DNA from: Trebouxia sp. TZW2008
Lineage: Eukaryota; Chlorophyta; Trebouxiophyceae; Trebouxiales; Trebouxiaceae
DNA: 64,000 bases
NCBI GenBank assembly: GCA_002118135.1
Contig: BDIU01000290.1
Location: 1 to 64,000 of the forward strand
Reading direction: 5' to 3'
Shown: piece by piece, positions 45,563 through 58,800 of the stretch
Layout of the letters: the number at the start of each line of letters is the position of its first letter
Position numbering within the stretch: the stretch's first letter is position 1
Position numbers and translations under genes: made by a program
The notes under the pieces: model-generated
What the model saw: the letters and a program-made list of their open reading frames with translations, nothing else
Told to the model about the DNA's origin: nothing
Database searches by the model: none

Positions 45563-48500
45563 CCCAAGGCAGCAACAATGACAGCGGTAAGTCGGTCCAT
45601 CAGGTGTTTTTAACGTTTTGTTCAATAATTTGAAAAAGACTTACACGAATGTTCTCGATGTCTTGCCGTCAGATGAACAATCTGTCGCGAGCGACAAATC
45701 TACCCCAGCCAGACGACTGCACAGCCGGATCAGCTACAGTGGTGGTGTTGAAGTGGTCAACCAGGGACAGCATCAACAGCAGCAGCGGGGTTTTGCCAGC
45801 TGTGCAGCTTCTACAGGTGGGCACATTTCTGCTGCTAGTCTGCTACCTCCTCTGGTCCTGCCGCTGACAACATCGTTGCTCAGCCTCAGAAGCAGAAACG
45901 AGCTAGTAGATTGACAGCAGAAAGGTGTCCAGTGTGGAAGCTGCATAGCCAGGGCAGGCCGCAGCGGTGGTGCTGCAGCAGCCAGCCAGGAACAGCAGCG
46001 TTGACAGCAGCAGCAGCAACATAAAATACCACCACCACCACCACCACCACCACCACCACCACCACCAGCAACTGCTGCTGCTTTTACCAACAGCAATAGC
46101 AGCAGCCGCAGCAAAGTTTGTCAACTACACTGACATGTAGGAGCTGCACAGCCGGTTGGGCTACAGCGGTAGTGTTGTAGTAGCCAGCCAGGACCAGCAG
46201 CGTTGACAGCAGCAGCAGCAACAAAAAATAGCACCACCACCACCACCAACACCACCAGCTGCTGCTACCAACAGCAATAGCAGCAGCAGCAGCAGCAAAG
46301 TCTGTCAACTACACTGACATGTGGGAGCTGCACAGCTGGTTGGGCTACAGCGGTAGTGGTGTAGTAGCCAGCCAGAGACAACAATAGCAGGACAGCAACA
46401 GCAATGACAGCACAAGTAGTAGCAGTAGCAGCAGCAACAGCATCAACAAACGCAGCAGCGTTTGTTACCAGCAGCAATAGCAGCAGCAGCAAAGTTTGTC
46501 AACCAGTCTGACCTGTAGAAGCTGCACAGCCGGCTGGGCTACAGTGGTAGTGTTGAAGTAGCCAGCCAGGGACAGCAGTGTGGGGCGCAGCAGCCTTAGG
46601 GACTCTGAGTTGGCATCAGTTCCAGGGATGGCGCTGGAGATAGAAATCCCATGGGTTTGAGCTGCAGAACAGACAAGCAGAATATTTTGCACTGATGTCG
46701 TAGGGTCAGGAGATTAATGCGTGGTAGAGCAGAGAATGTGTGGGAATAGCAGCGTAGGGCGCAGCAGCCTTAGGGACTTTGAGTTGGCATCAGTTCCAGG
46801 AATGCTGCTGGATGCATTTGGGCTGCAACACAGAACCTGATTGAGTGGTGGCACAGTAAAAAGGCAACAGTTTGTCACAGAGTAGTAGTTCGGCAGGGAC
46901 AGCATATGGGCAGAAGCAGCCTTAGGGACTCTGAGTTGGCATCAGTTCCGGGGATGGCGCTGGAGATAGAAATTTCATGGGTTTGAGCTGCAGAACAGAC
47001 AAGCAGGATATTTTGCACTGATGTCGTAGGGTCAGGAGATTAAGGCGTGGTAGAGCAGAGACTGTGTGGGAATAGCAGCGTACGGCGCAGCAGGCTTAGG
47101 GACTCTGGGTTGGCATCAGTTCTGGGAATGCTGCTGGAGATAAGAATCCCATGCATTTGGGCTGCAACACAGAACCTGATTGAGTGGTGGCACAGTAACA
47201 AAAGCCAACAGCGCGTCACAATGCGCAATGATTCAGCAGGGACAGCATGTAGGCCAAAGCAGCCTTAGGGATTCTGACTTGGCGTCTGTGCCAGGAATGC
47301 TGCTGGAGATAAAGATCCCATGGGTCACAACTGCTGTGCAACAGGGCAATGTGCGCTGGAGACGAACCAGCAGACAACTTTGCCAGTGCACAATCTCAAA
47401 CACGCCTAACAGCAAAACACTTTGCTTTATTCTATTTTTTCCTGTCATGCATTGGGGATGCAGCGTCAGGCAAAATCTGCAGTACAGAGCAATGACCATG
47501 TCAGGGTAAGTAATCGAAGTGGGCGTCACTTCACCATCCTCACCAAAAGGGACGCAGTGCTGCTGGTGTGAAGTTTGCAACATGGTGCAAATGTTTTATG
47601 TGTGTCACCTGAGCAACTTGATGATTGGAGCCTGTCACTCCCATTGCATGCAAGTTGGGAGAGTGTCAGACGGAAGAAACCCACAGCCAAACTACGGCGT
47701 ATGCTGCACAGCAAGCAATCTAGGCTGGAGCACATAGTGCACAAAAATGAATAGATTTTCTTACCTGCTGTAATGTATGTCAGAACTGGGATGGAGATGT
47801 TGTTGCGCACAAATGCTGACCATTCAGCTGCGCAGCTGGCTTCGCCCTGGGCCATGTTCAGGTACTTGTAGATTTGGGTCAAGGGGGACGCCCCCACCAT
47901 CCAGGCTGACACCAGGGGCTCAGGCCTCTGGGCCAAAGACCTGCAATGAACACATAGCATCATGCATGTGGGTGCTGGTAGGTTTGCACGACCCTACTGA
48001 GCGCATGCAGGAGTCATGCTGAGATACTGGTAGATGTGGGTCAAGGGGATCCTCCACCATCCAGGCTGACACCAAGGGCTCAGGCCTCTGGGCCAAAGAC
48101 CTGAAATGAACACGACAATCTTCTTCACTACCATCACTTCACTGTCAGCATCTTCTGCATCATAATCATCAAGGTTTTGTCACTGGGGCCAAGGGGGCGC
48201 GGCCCATCAGCCAGGCTGACACCAGGGCTCATGCCTCTGGGCCAAAGACCTGCAATGAACACATAGCACCATAAATATGGGTGCTTGCAGGGTTGCATGA
48301 CCCTGATGGCCATCTCCAGGATACCCCAGCTTTGGGGCAGCTAATAGCCATCATCTACCAATCTGGCCAAGTCCTTGCTGCCCATGATACATGGAAGGAC
48401 CACAAATCAGCACAGCAGGGCTGCGTTGGAAGATAGCGTAAACAAAATTAGCAGACCTTGGGTGCTAGAAGACCATATGTACCTGATAAGGTCCAAGTAA

Positions 48501-49784
48501 ACAGTGATTGATAGCACCCCACCTTGTAAAAGCTGATAGGCATCGTCCAGCAATCCTGCCAAACCCTTGCTGTCCACAGTTATGCTACACCATAACACAG
48601 GAAAGGCTCCAAACACGGGCCGGAAAACTTGAAAACTGACGAGATGCAGGTAGACAGGAATGAACAAGGCCCCAGCTTTTGACAGCTGATAGGCATGATC
48701 CACCAATCCTGCCAACTTCTTGCTGCCCATAACACATTGTAGGACCAAAAGACAGCATAGCATAATCGGCTTGAAAGATCAGCCAAATAAGATTAACAGA
48801 CCTGACAGCCCGAAGTACTAAAAGACCAGATCAGGTCCGAGTAGACAGTGATTGATAGCAACCCAGCTTTGGACAGCAGATAGGCATTGTCCAGCAATTC
48901 TGCCAACTCCTCCATCCCCACAGTTATGCTGACACCATAACACAAGAAAGGCTTTCACAATAAGCCAGCAAAGTTCAATCACCTGATGAGATCCAGGTAA
49001 ACAGTGATGGACAGCACCACAGCTTTTCACAGCTGATAGGCATTGTCTAGCCATCCTCATCACCGTCAACCATGTTGAAGTTTGTGTACAAGCAAGACAG
49101 AAAAGGCTACAACAACAAGCCAAAAGTAGTATAGTACCTGATGAGATCCAAGTAGACAGTGATTGACAGCACCCCAGCTTTTGACAGCTGATAGGCATCG
49201 TCTAGCAGTCCTGCCAAATCCTCACTGCCCAACACAGTCCTGGCGCCATAGGAAACTGCCGCAGCAGCTGCCAGGGACTCCCACATGGGCTGGGTGTAAT
49301 TCACGCGGTAAAAGCCGTATTGACCGGCATTCAGCTTCACCCATTCCGTTCCAGGGTCTACCGTGATGGTGGCTGCATGCGCTCCAACACAAGTGTCCAG
49401 TTGGATTGCCCAGTTGAGTTCGGGATTGGTGTTGGCTATTGTGGGCAGGGGTATCCACCATGGGGGGGTCCCTGTTGTGTTGGTCTCATCACACACGCCT
49501 GGACCCTGGCTAGTGAAGGGCACCTGCGCAACACAGTTGTCTTGTCAACATTCTATGCCATTCGGCAGCCTGATGATGTGCAAGCAAGACTTGTATTGAA
49601 GATCAGCACTGTAAACGCAACTTCAAGAGCTCACTTCCTTTGCCTGCATATGAAGTATCAAGCAGAATCAAGCAAGGCGCATGTCAAAATATGACAACAT
49701 GTGACGCTCAAAACAAGCCGGCCTGGCGGGATAGGAGTTGGACCACACACACCTAGCACATAGGCTGCTGAATAAAAGTAATTA

Positions 49785-49828
<44 letters not shown>

Positions 49829-52800
49829 CTGTTGATGACGTCATCATGATTATTATTATGTCACACCGTTGCCCAAACACTTCAGCTTGTGCATCAAGTC
49901 TCTCTCAACATTGACACACAGGAAGCCTGACTAGATTGCAGCACTTGACACACAGATGACATTTGCACGGTTTGCATACAATTCATGCATCACACAAAGC
50001 CCGCTGTGCATCACCTGGGACACCACAACTTGTGTGTCAAACCTCTCAGCATTCACAAGCGGGAAGCCTGACTGGTAGGTCCATTGCTGGGTCCATCTAG
50101 GGATGGGCAGGTGGGTTTCCTGACCCACAGCCTCCCACAATTTCTCGCTGCTGCCTGTGCTGTATTGGTTGGCTTTGAGGTACCTTTGCAGTCCCCTAAT
50201 GAACACATCTGGCTGCTCAGCCTGCATTTTAATCACACAAACAACAAATGCATGCAATCCTTGGAAAGGAGGCAGTAGGTAGCAGTATATCAGCCTTCAG
50301 GCAAGCCATACACTTGAGATTTGTCATAAAACCAAATCCTCAAAACAAGGAATGGCAAGATGGGTGCAGCTGAGAAGCTGTAAGTGTGAAAACCAAGAAG
50401 CACTTTCAAGTTTGCAAAGTCAGGGGAGATGCGATGTTGGTAGCCTGCACATATGCTGCACTGCTCTGAGGTGTGAGTCAGACTGGCAAGCGAGATCCTC
50501 ATGTCAGCATAGAGGCAAATATTGCTCATACAGCCATCTCACTTGACAAATGTGTTCACTTCTATAAGCAGCGCATGCCTTTGATACTCATGCTGGCAGG
50601 ACCGAGAACATCACCCTTGCATTTAGAACAGCAAATGCTGCCCATGCTGGCATGACCCAGAAAATCATTATTTCAGACCCTAACAAACAGAACAGTAAAT
50701 GCTGCTATATAACCAGCAATTTTAGCACAAGTCTTTGTCGTTATACGCAGCATCTTGCTGCTTGATCATGCTGACAGGACTCACCACTCTGATGAGCGGC
50801 TCCTGACATTATGATTCATCAGGTTTTGGGCAATGGGGTTTCAGAACCCTGAGAAAAATGTACAGATTTATTTTTGGCAGGGGAATTGATGAGGTTGAGG
50901 GGTTTAGGGTTTTGAGGTTTTTTGCGCTTTCTATGGTGGGAATCAAAATCCAATAAGATGTAATGCAGGGGTTGAATTGGCTCTACAGGTGCAACAGGTT
51001 ATGGTGTTTGGTTAGGTCAGGTTCAAACCCTCCAGGTCGGCGTCAGAAAATCTGAAATGACATTTTTTGTTCAACTTCCAGACATTGAATGTCAGTCGTT
51101 CTTACAAAGATGCTCAGAACAAGCCTGCACTCTCTATGGGAGTATTGCACTGGCTGTGATGCCAGCTAGAGCAGCTCACACAAAAAGATTGCGGCGCCAG
51201 ATCTGATGGGCTGTACCTCTGAGCATATGACGCATCAGTAGTAACAATCAAGTCACTGCTGTTGCATCGACTTTTGAGCTGCTGATGATGCCTTCTGCAG
51301 CCTTGTGTCACTGACCTGCAAGAAGCTGCTGTGCTCTGCTACATGCTGCAGCGTACACTGGTGCATGCTTCATGATGCAGTACAATGCAACTCTTGAGTC
51401 TTTGCTGCCTGTGTATCAGAGGTAGCTGTTCTGCGTGCTCAGCCCAGGATACACAGCATCGCGTGAGATCAATCCACTGTATGGTGCATGCTACATGTCA
51501 CGTGTAGACACAAAGTTCACAAACAGAACACAGACCTGTTGTCCATGTTTTGCAGCAATAAACCCCAGAAAGCTGCAGCCTGAAGACCCCATTTGCGCTG
51601 AAGCGTGCATAAGGCCGGCATCATCGATTTTCAAGCAGCATGATATCTTTGACATTGCCTGTCACGTGTTTGCGCAGTTACACCATCAAAACTCTCCCCA
51701 GATATGCAAAAGTGTCTAGTTTATGAGAAGCACACCTGAAGCAAGCTGCGGCGTAGGCCATAGGGCTCGTCAGCAATGCGGCGGCTGTTGAGGTAGGCTC
51801 GGAACATGCGGATGACTGAGCCGCCTTTCTGGTAGCTGATGGCATCAAAGAAGGACTCGATCCTACCAATAGAGTCCACACCTGCACATCAGTTGTGATA
51901 TTTTCAAAGCTTTGTGATTGGAAGCAGTCACCAGAGCAAGCACTTGGCAGAAGAGGAATGCTGCACCATCAAAGCTGCACTGCAGCTGCAGTGCCGGCAC
52001 ATGAGTGCTTTTGGAAAAGATTGGTTTTTATACAGAAACAGACTACAGCACAATCAACACTAGCAAATACATCATGACCTGCACCCAGTTAGACCATGAA
52101 GTATCCTTGCTGAGACCAGCAGTGGTTGTAGAAAGGAGCAACAAAGACCCGAAGTCACAATCAAGGCATACATGGACACATTCTTGGCATCTCACAGCTG
52201 CCCTATAAAAATTCCAACTTTAAACAGTAAGTCCTTGAAAAAAAGGACACATCCACCGACCTGAAGTGGTTGCCAAGGCATGTGTGGAGACATTCTTAGC
52301 GTCCAGCAATTGTCCAAGGCTGGTTTGGGCGGCGTAGAAGGTGTCAAAGAAGCGGTACTCGGGCCTAGCAGCTGTCGCACCGTAGTTCTCAAAGTAGGTT
52401 GCAAAACCCTCGTTCAGCCATAGCTCACCCCAGTAGTCACATGTGACCAAGTCACCAAACCACTGCATCGCAAGATCAAAATGACAGTAAGAATGACATC
52501 TCAAGGTAAGGGAAGTCTGGTGCTTAGTACTGACACAAAGCTGTATATATCGCACATCAAGCAGCAGTTTATGCTGCTCATAGTCATATGGCTGGGCAAT
52601 GAAGGCATGAAAAGTGGCTTGTTCATTGAAAATAGCTCACAGCAAGGCAGCACATTATAGTACCGATGTAGGCCATGATCAGCTGCATCACCTGATTACA
52701 TGGTTGGTCCATGACTATCTGTTTTCTGAGGCCAGGTGAAGATCAAGCCCAACATGGCCAAGATCAAAGACAGCCGGAACAGAATGCAGGGGAGTCAATG

Positions 52801-55800
52801 GCATCTGCTTGTGCCATTAGACAAACTTGTTGCTGGAAGGGTCGTGACTCAGCTGAACTGCTGCAACAGGCCAGTCAAGTTGTTGTCTGGTCATCTGCTT
52901 GTAAACGTTTTGCAAAGCTGCTTGCAAATGCAACACCCTGTCTTTAGCTTGCAAAGGTGGTGCACTGCAAGCAGCCTGGCAGAACAGCAACATCCAGACG
53001 ACCAGGCAATGGCATGAATGGCTTGCTGCGGTACTCAGCCTGAGTGATGCAAGCATGAAACAGGCAGTTTGGCGCCTCTTGCTCTTCTTCCTGGCTATTG
53101 ACAGCTCAAAGCAACATGCGTGCGAGATCAACGGATTGCAAAGCTATTGCAATGTCCAAACTAAGCAGCATGAATGATCTCAAGGCGACTTTGACTTCAT
53201 GTTTCCGTGTTGCCATCAAGCTCGACAAGCAATGCATGCAGCAATGAAACATTGGAAAATGTACAGTGGCAACATTGACGGCGAACAAGGAACTGTTGCA
53301 CAACTCCTGAAATTTGCGTGCTGGATGTGCCCATTGAAACATGATACAGATGCTGTAACGGCCAATCAATGCAGACATGGCAATATTTTGCAAAAGCTCC
53401 TCAGTAGAGCCTCACCTGGTGAGTCATCTCGTGGGCGATGATGTAAGCCACATTCCTGACATCTGCCAAGCTAGCATGATCTGGGTCTACTAATAGAGCA
53501 GTCTCTCTGTATGTAATCAGGCCCCAGTTCTCCATTGCTCCAGCAGCAAAGTCAGGAATGCCAATCAAATCCAGCTTTGGCAGACTGAAGGGGATGTCGA
53601 ACAAGGATTCAAAAGCTGGCAGCACCCTGGCTGTGATATCAAGGGCAGTCTGCAGATTCCCCGCCCTGCAGTGTTGAACAACAGTCTTTGCAGCAATGTC
53701 AGGAATGCCAACCAGGTCTAGCTTCGGCAAACTGAAGGGGATCGACAATGCAAAGTTGCAACAGCAGCCACTGTGAGTACAATGCTGTTCAGCTCTGGTG
53801 ACTGCAAAGCAAGAAGAGTCTTCATTTCACCACAAACAACAAGAACCAAGTGACCAAACAACAGGCTCACAGACCTTACAGCATAGCAACCAAGAAAAAT
53901 TGCCCGAGGATGGTGGCCTAAAATGGTGGGCTAAAAAGGATCAAGACACCTAGAGTGCCAACAACACCACCAGCATGATGAGCAGCAAATGGGATGCAGA
54001 TTTTACCTGTCAGGAGTGCCATAGATGCTGACATTGCGGTCTGGCTGCCCGCTCACAGGGTGAGGCACCATGGTAGACACGCTGGTCAAGTTGCCCATGA
54101 TCAAGGCTACCAGATAGGTAGACATTGGGGGAGACGCCGCAAACTGGGTGCTTGTGAGGCCCCCTGAGAGGTCTTGCGTGGAGGCGACCGGCATGTTTGA
54201 AAGAGCTGTCAAGCCTGTCTCTGTGGTCAGGCTTATGTCAAACGTTGCCTGCGGGGTAAGAATCGCGATGTTGATGTATGCGTTAGCAGTGCATCCTGAA
54301 CATTGGTGAAGATGTGGCAAACTGGGTAGTTGTGAGGCTCTCTGAGTGTTCTTGTATGGAGGCAACTGGCATGTTTGAAAGAGCTGTTACGCCTGTCTCT
54401 GTGGTCAGACTGACGTCAAATGTGGCCTGCAGACACCAGCAAACTCAAGACACAAGACAAAGAAAACTGTATGCCGATAGACGCTCTGGGCAATTTCAGG
54501 TGGAGACAACTGGCATGTTTGAGAGAGCTGTCAAGCCTGTCTCTGTGGTGAAACTTATGTCAAAGGTGACCTGTAAGCACCAGCAATCTTATGAGACAAG
54601 CAAAGAAGATGTATGCCAATAGGCATGCTGGGCAGTGTCATGTGGAGGCAACTGGCATGTTTGAGAGAGCTGTTAGACCTGTCTCTGTGTTGACACTGGT
54701 GTCAATGGATGCCTGCAGGCATGATAGCTGCAACATGAATGCAAGCATCACTTGTACATGCTTGCAGCCAGCAGCCTGCAATCAGCAAGAGAGCTGTCAA
54801 CCCTGTCTCTGTGATTAGACTTGAGTTCAATGTGACCTGCAAGCATGTGCAGTCATGACATGAATCAAAATATGGCTCCAGCCTTGACCGCTCCAGCCTT
54901 GACTAATCCAGCCTTGACTAATCCAGCCTTGCATTTGGCATGCGTGACTGGCGAGGCGCTCTGACACTCAACAATTAAACCGGGCACACTGCACATGTTT
55001 GCATTCATGCTGTTTTGCCCATAGTCTGCTGCTCCCAGGTTGCCCTTCTCAGCAGCAGCATACTAGGAGAAGAACAGTATCAAAGCAAACAACGGCAGCA
55101 TGCCAGACTTCACAAAGGGTGACAGCAGGGCATCTACCACCCAAAGATGCTGTTGACCATGCTGAGATGCATACATAGGCATCCAGGCTTTGAAACAGTA
55201 AGAAACAGAGCACTGCTATGCAGACTTTTCTGCAAGCAAGCAGGCAGTGCAAAGAAGAAAGACTGCAGTCTCAACACTAGTGACACTGGTCAAGGTTGGG
55301 AAGCCCTGCGTAAGCAGAAAGAAGCTCTGAAACCAAACAGCCAAGCTTGGCATACTGAATGTGTTTGCTCACATGCTGTTATACCCACATGTGGCTGCTC
55401 TCAGGTCAAAGTCGACTTCAGAGCTGCCAGATTTGGGAATGACAGCTTTTGACACGGCAATGCAGTGTACCAAACTTGCTGGATCATGCCTCAATCTCAA
55501 CGAGAACTGTGGCATGAATTCAGCCCTGAATAGCCTTGAAGTCCGGCATTACAGATGCATCAATGATGAAAAGCTGTTACATCAAACAAACAAGCCTCGC
55601 ACACTGCACATGTTTGCTTTCATGCTGTTATACCCATATGTGGCTGCTCTCAGATCAACAGACTCAACTCCAAATCTGCCAGATGTGGGGTTGACAGCTT
55701 TGGACCCATCAGCATGCAGCATACCAAACTTGATGGATGGCAATAGCAGGCCATGCAGCCACCCGAGCATACTGTTGAATGTGCTGAACAGCTAACATAG

Positions 55801-58800
55801 GAGCAGTTGAAAGTCTGAGGCAATCAGCTTTTGAGCAGCAAGAAATGAGCACTGCTATGCAGACTCTCCTGCATGCAAGCGGGCAAGTCATCTTGTGAAT
55901 GACTGGAATTCCCAACAAGAATGACAATGATCAAGGCTGGGAAGCCATGCATAAGCAGGGAGAAGCTCTGAAACAAAACGACCAAGCTTGACATGCTGAA
56001 CGTGTTTGCTTTCATGCTGTTACACCCACATGTGGCTGCTCTCAGGTCAACAAACTCAACTCCAGAGCTGCCAGATTTGGGAATGACAGCTTTTGACACG
56101 ACAATGCAGTGTACCAAACTTGCTGCATCATGCCTCCATCTTAACGAGAACTGTGACATGAGTTCAGCCTTGAATATTCCAGCATTACAGAGGGCACGCG
56201 TCAGTGATGAAACGCTGTCACATCAAACAATCAAGCCTCGCATACTGCACATGTTTGCTTTCATGCTGTTATACCCACATGTAGCTGCTCTCAGGTCAAC
56301 AGACGCGACTCCAGACCTGCCAGATGTGGGAGCAACAGCTTGATGCTAGATCATGCAGCATGCCAGAGTTGATGTATGCCATCAGCCACGCAAGGATACT
56401 GTTGAATGTGCTGAGCTGCTTCAAAGCAGCGACTGACATTCAGGCTGTTGATCAGGAAGAAAAAGAGCACTGCTAAGCAGACCCTCCTGCATGCAAGCTA
56501 ACAAGCCATTGTTTGAATGACTGCAGGTTCCAACAAGCATGACAGAAGTCAAGGCTGAAAAGCCCTGCATAAGCAGGAAGAAGCTCTGAAACCAAATCAC
56601 CAAGCTTGGCATGCTCAATGCGTTTGCTTTCATGCTGTTATACCCACATGTGGCTGCTCTCAGGTCAACAGACTCGACTCCAGACCTGCCAGATGTGGGA
56701 GCAACAGCTTGATGCTAGATCATGCAGCATGCCAGACCTGCTAGATTCATTCACTCATTCTTTCATTATAAAGGTGGGCTAGGCAGGCTCAGCAGGCCCA
56801 ACATGGTGCATACAGAAGCAATCAACTGTTTCCAACCAATTCGATCTTCCGCTAATTCAAAAAAGTTATATGCTAGATGCCAACAGGAGACCAGGTTGCT
56901 TTCTGAAACGACACGCTGAGAACGCTCGAACAGCTGTGCTTTGTGATTGACATAGCAGTGCTCTCTTCTGCACTGCTGTCAGTGCCTGGTTGCGTAGGAC
57001 TCAGCTTGAGCATCCAGTATCACTCTGGAGCCGACTTAAACAGCGTGTCACATTTTCAAATAAGAATTTGACGCCGTAAGGCTCCAGGATTTCAAAAACC
57101 CTCATGTCTAGGGGATGCATAAGGTAGAGCCCAGCAGGGCCAGGAAGGACTACTCTGGCATTGGTGGGGTAGAGGATCAATGCTACAGAGTTTCTACAGG
57201 TTGGCCTGAGATCTGACGCTAGATTTGCTGTACCTTGAGCCTCAGCAAGGCAACTTTACTTTTCTAGCACAGATTTCTATCACAGATTCTCTAGGCAAAG
57301 ACAGACATCACAGATTCTCTACCTTGAGGTTGGGGTCATGAAAGCAGAGAAAGACTTTCGTGGCATTGGTCGGGCATGGGATAGGTGTCACAGGTTCTCT
57401 AGGCAAAGAAAGACATCACAGATTCTCTACCTTGAGGTTGGGCTCGTCAAAGCAGGGAAAGACTTTCCTGGCATTGGTGGGGAAAAGGAAAGTGGTGGCC
57501 ATGGCTTGCCTGTACCCCCCAGCTGCAGCCACCACACATCATGCTGAGCACGCTGGGCATGCTGAGGGACACAGGCATGCCACACCACCTGCTACACAGC
57601 TGCTTCTACGCTCTGTTTCAAAATTCATGTTACTGTGTGACAGACCAACCTTTCCGCTGACCGGAGTCTTTATGAGCCTGGGAAGGTTCTGGACTGACTT
57701 GGCCCTGTTTGTGGTCAGAATTGTATGGAAAAGCAGCAGGAAGGGCATTGCAACTAGAAGGGTTGCTTGAAAGAGGAAGGAAAACAGATCCAGCTTTTAA
57801 GCTTTGCACTAATGGGGATACAGTTGTCTTTGGAATCAACAAAGCAAGTAAGTAATGATGTGTAGGGGGTTTGGAGCTAGCTGCACACAAGTAGGAGTCT
57901 GACTGACCTTCAATGCAGGCTCATCTAAGCAAGGGAAAGCCAGCCTAGCTCCTGAAGTCTCAAACTGAGTAGTGCCCAAAGTGTTGTTCACACCATCAGC
58001 CGCTGCAACAAACAGCAACGCTGATGCCTTGACCGACTTCTACACTTGATGAGACTCTGTACATCAAGTTCGCCATGAGAATCTATACATTGTATACATA
58101 ACGAAGCTCTACAGATTGTATATATGATGAAGCTTGAAATGGCCATGCACAACATTCCTAAATCAGCAGCACAAGCATGATTGCACGCATGCAATACAAG
58201 CACAGCAGACAATACCGTTGACATAGTCTGTAAGGCCCTTAGGTGTGACACAGTGAAAACATAATGTTTGATGGAGCGCACTTGTACCTGTGAACTCGCT
58301 TCTGTAGAGACCTTCCAGGCCAGGTCGCAGGTAGTAGTCAAAGTCCACACCTATGGTAGCCAAGGGTCTGGGGACGAGGCTGTCAAACCCTAGGATCATT
58401 TGCTCGCTGGTGGTGTTATGCGCATATACGCCGCCTGAACATGAAGCATGCGTCTCAGACCTCCAGTTTTGATAGCAACAGCCATATGGCCTTGTGCAGT
58501 TGATAATTGACTTATGACTTAGGCGAGGTTGTGAAGATGAAGGGAGAGGACATATGGGCAAGGACCAAGGGTGAATGTGTGCAGCTTGAGCATGTGCAGT
58601 CACACTCAGGAATTATGTGTGTGTGGTGATGGCTGCTCTCAACAGCTGCCCAGGCAACACCAAAGTCCTTTTGCATGCTTGCTTCCTGGGCTGTTACAGT
58701 GCTATGCAGCTGCAAACAAGCAAAGGCTGCACTGTTGTGTGGCACAACAGCATTGCGGCAAGGTACACTCTACTCAATTCCATGGCGTGTGAATTGTATG

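Noticed and set aside
46000..46080. Possibility of a homing or transposable element at the (CCA)n tract
   Set aside because: No terminal repeats, target duplications or transposase-like coding sequence are visible; simple triplet expansion explains it.
45335..46492. Open frames of poly-Cys, poly-Ser, poly-Leu, poly-Val or poly-Trp
   Set aside because: Translations of CAG/CTG and CCA/TGG microsatellites within aminopeptidase introns.
55147..56343. Plus-strand frames with repeated FAFMLLYPHVAALRS
   Set aside because: They come from the tandem repeat in aminopeptidase intron 3, are on the opposite strand to the gene, have no splice support, and end at random places.
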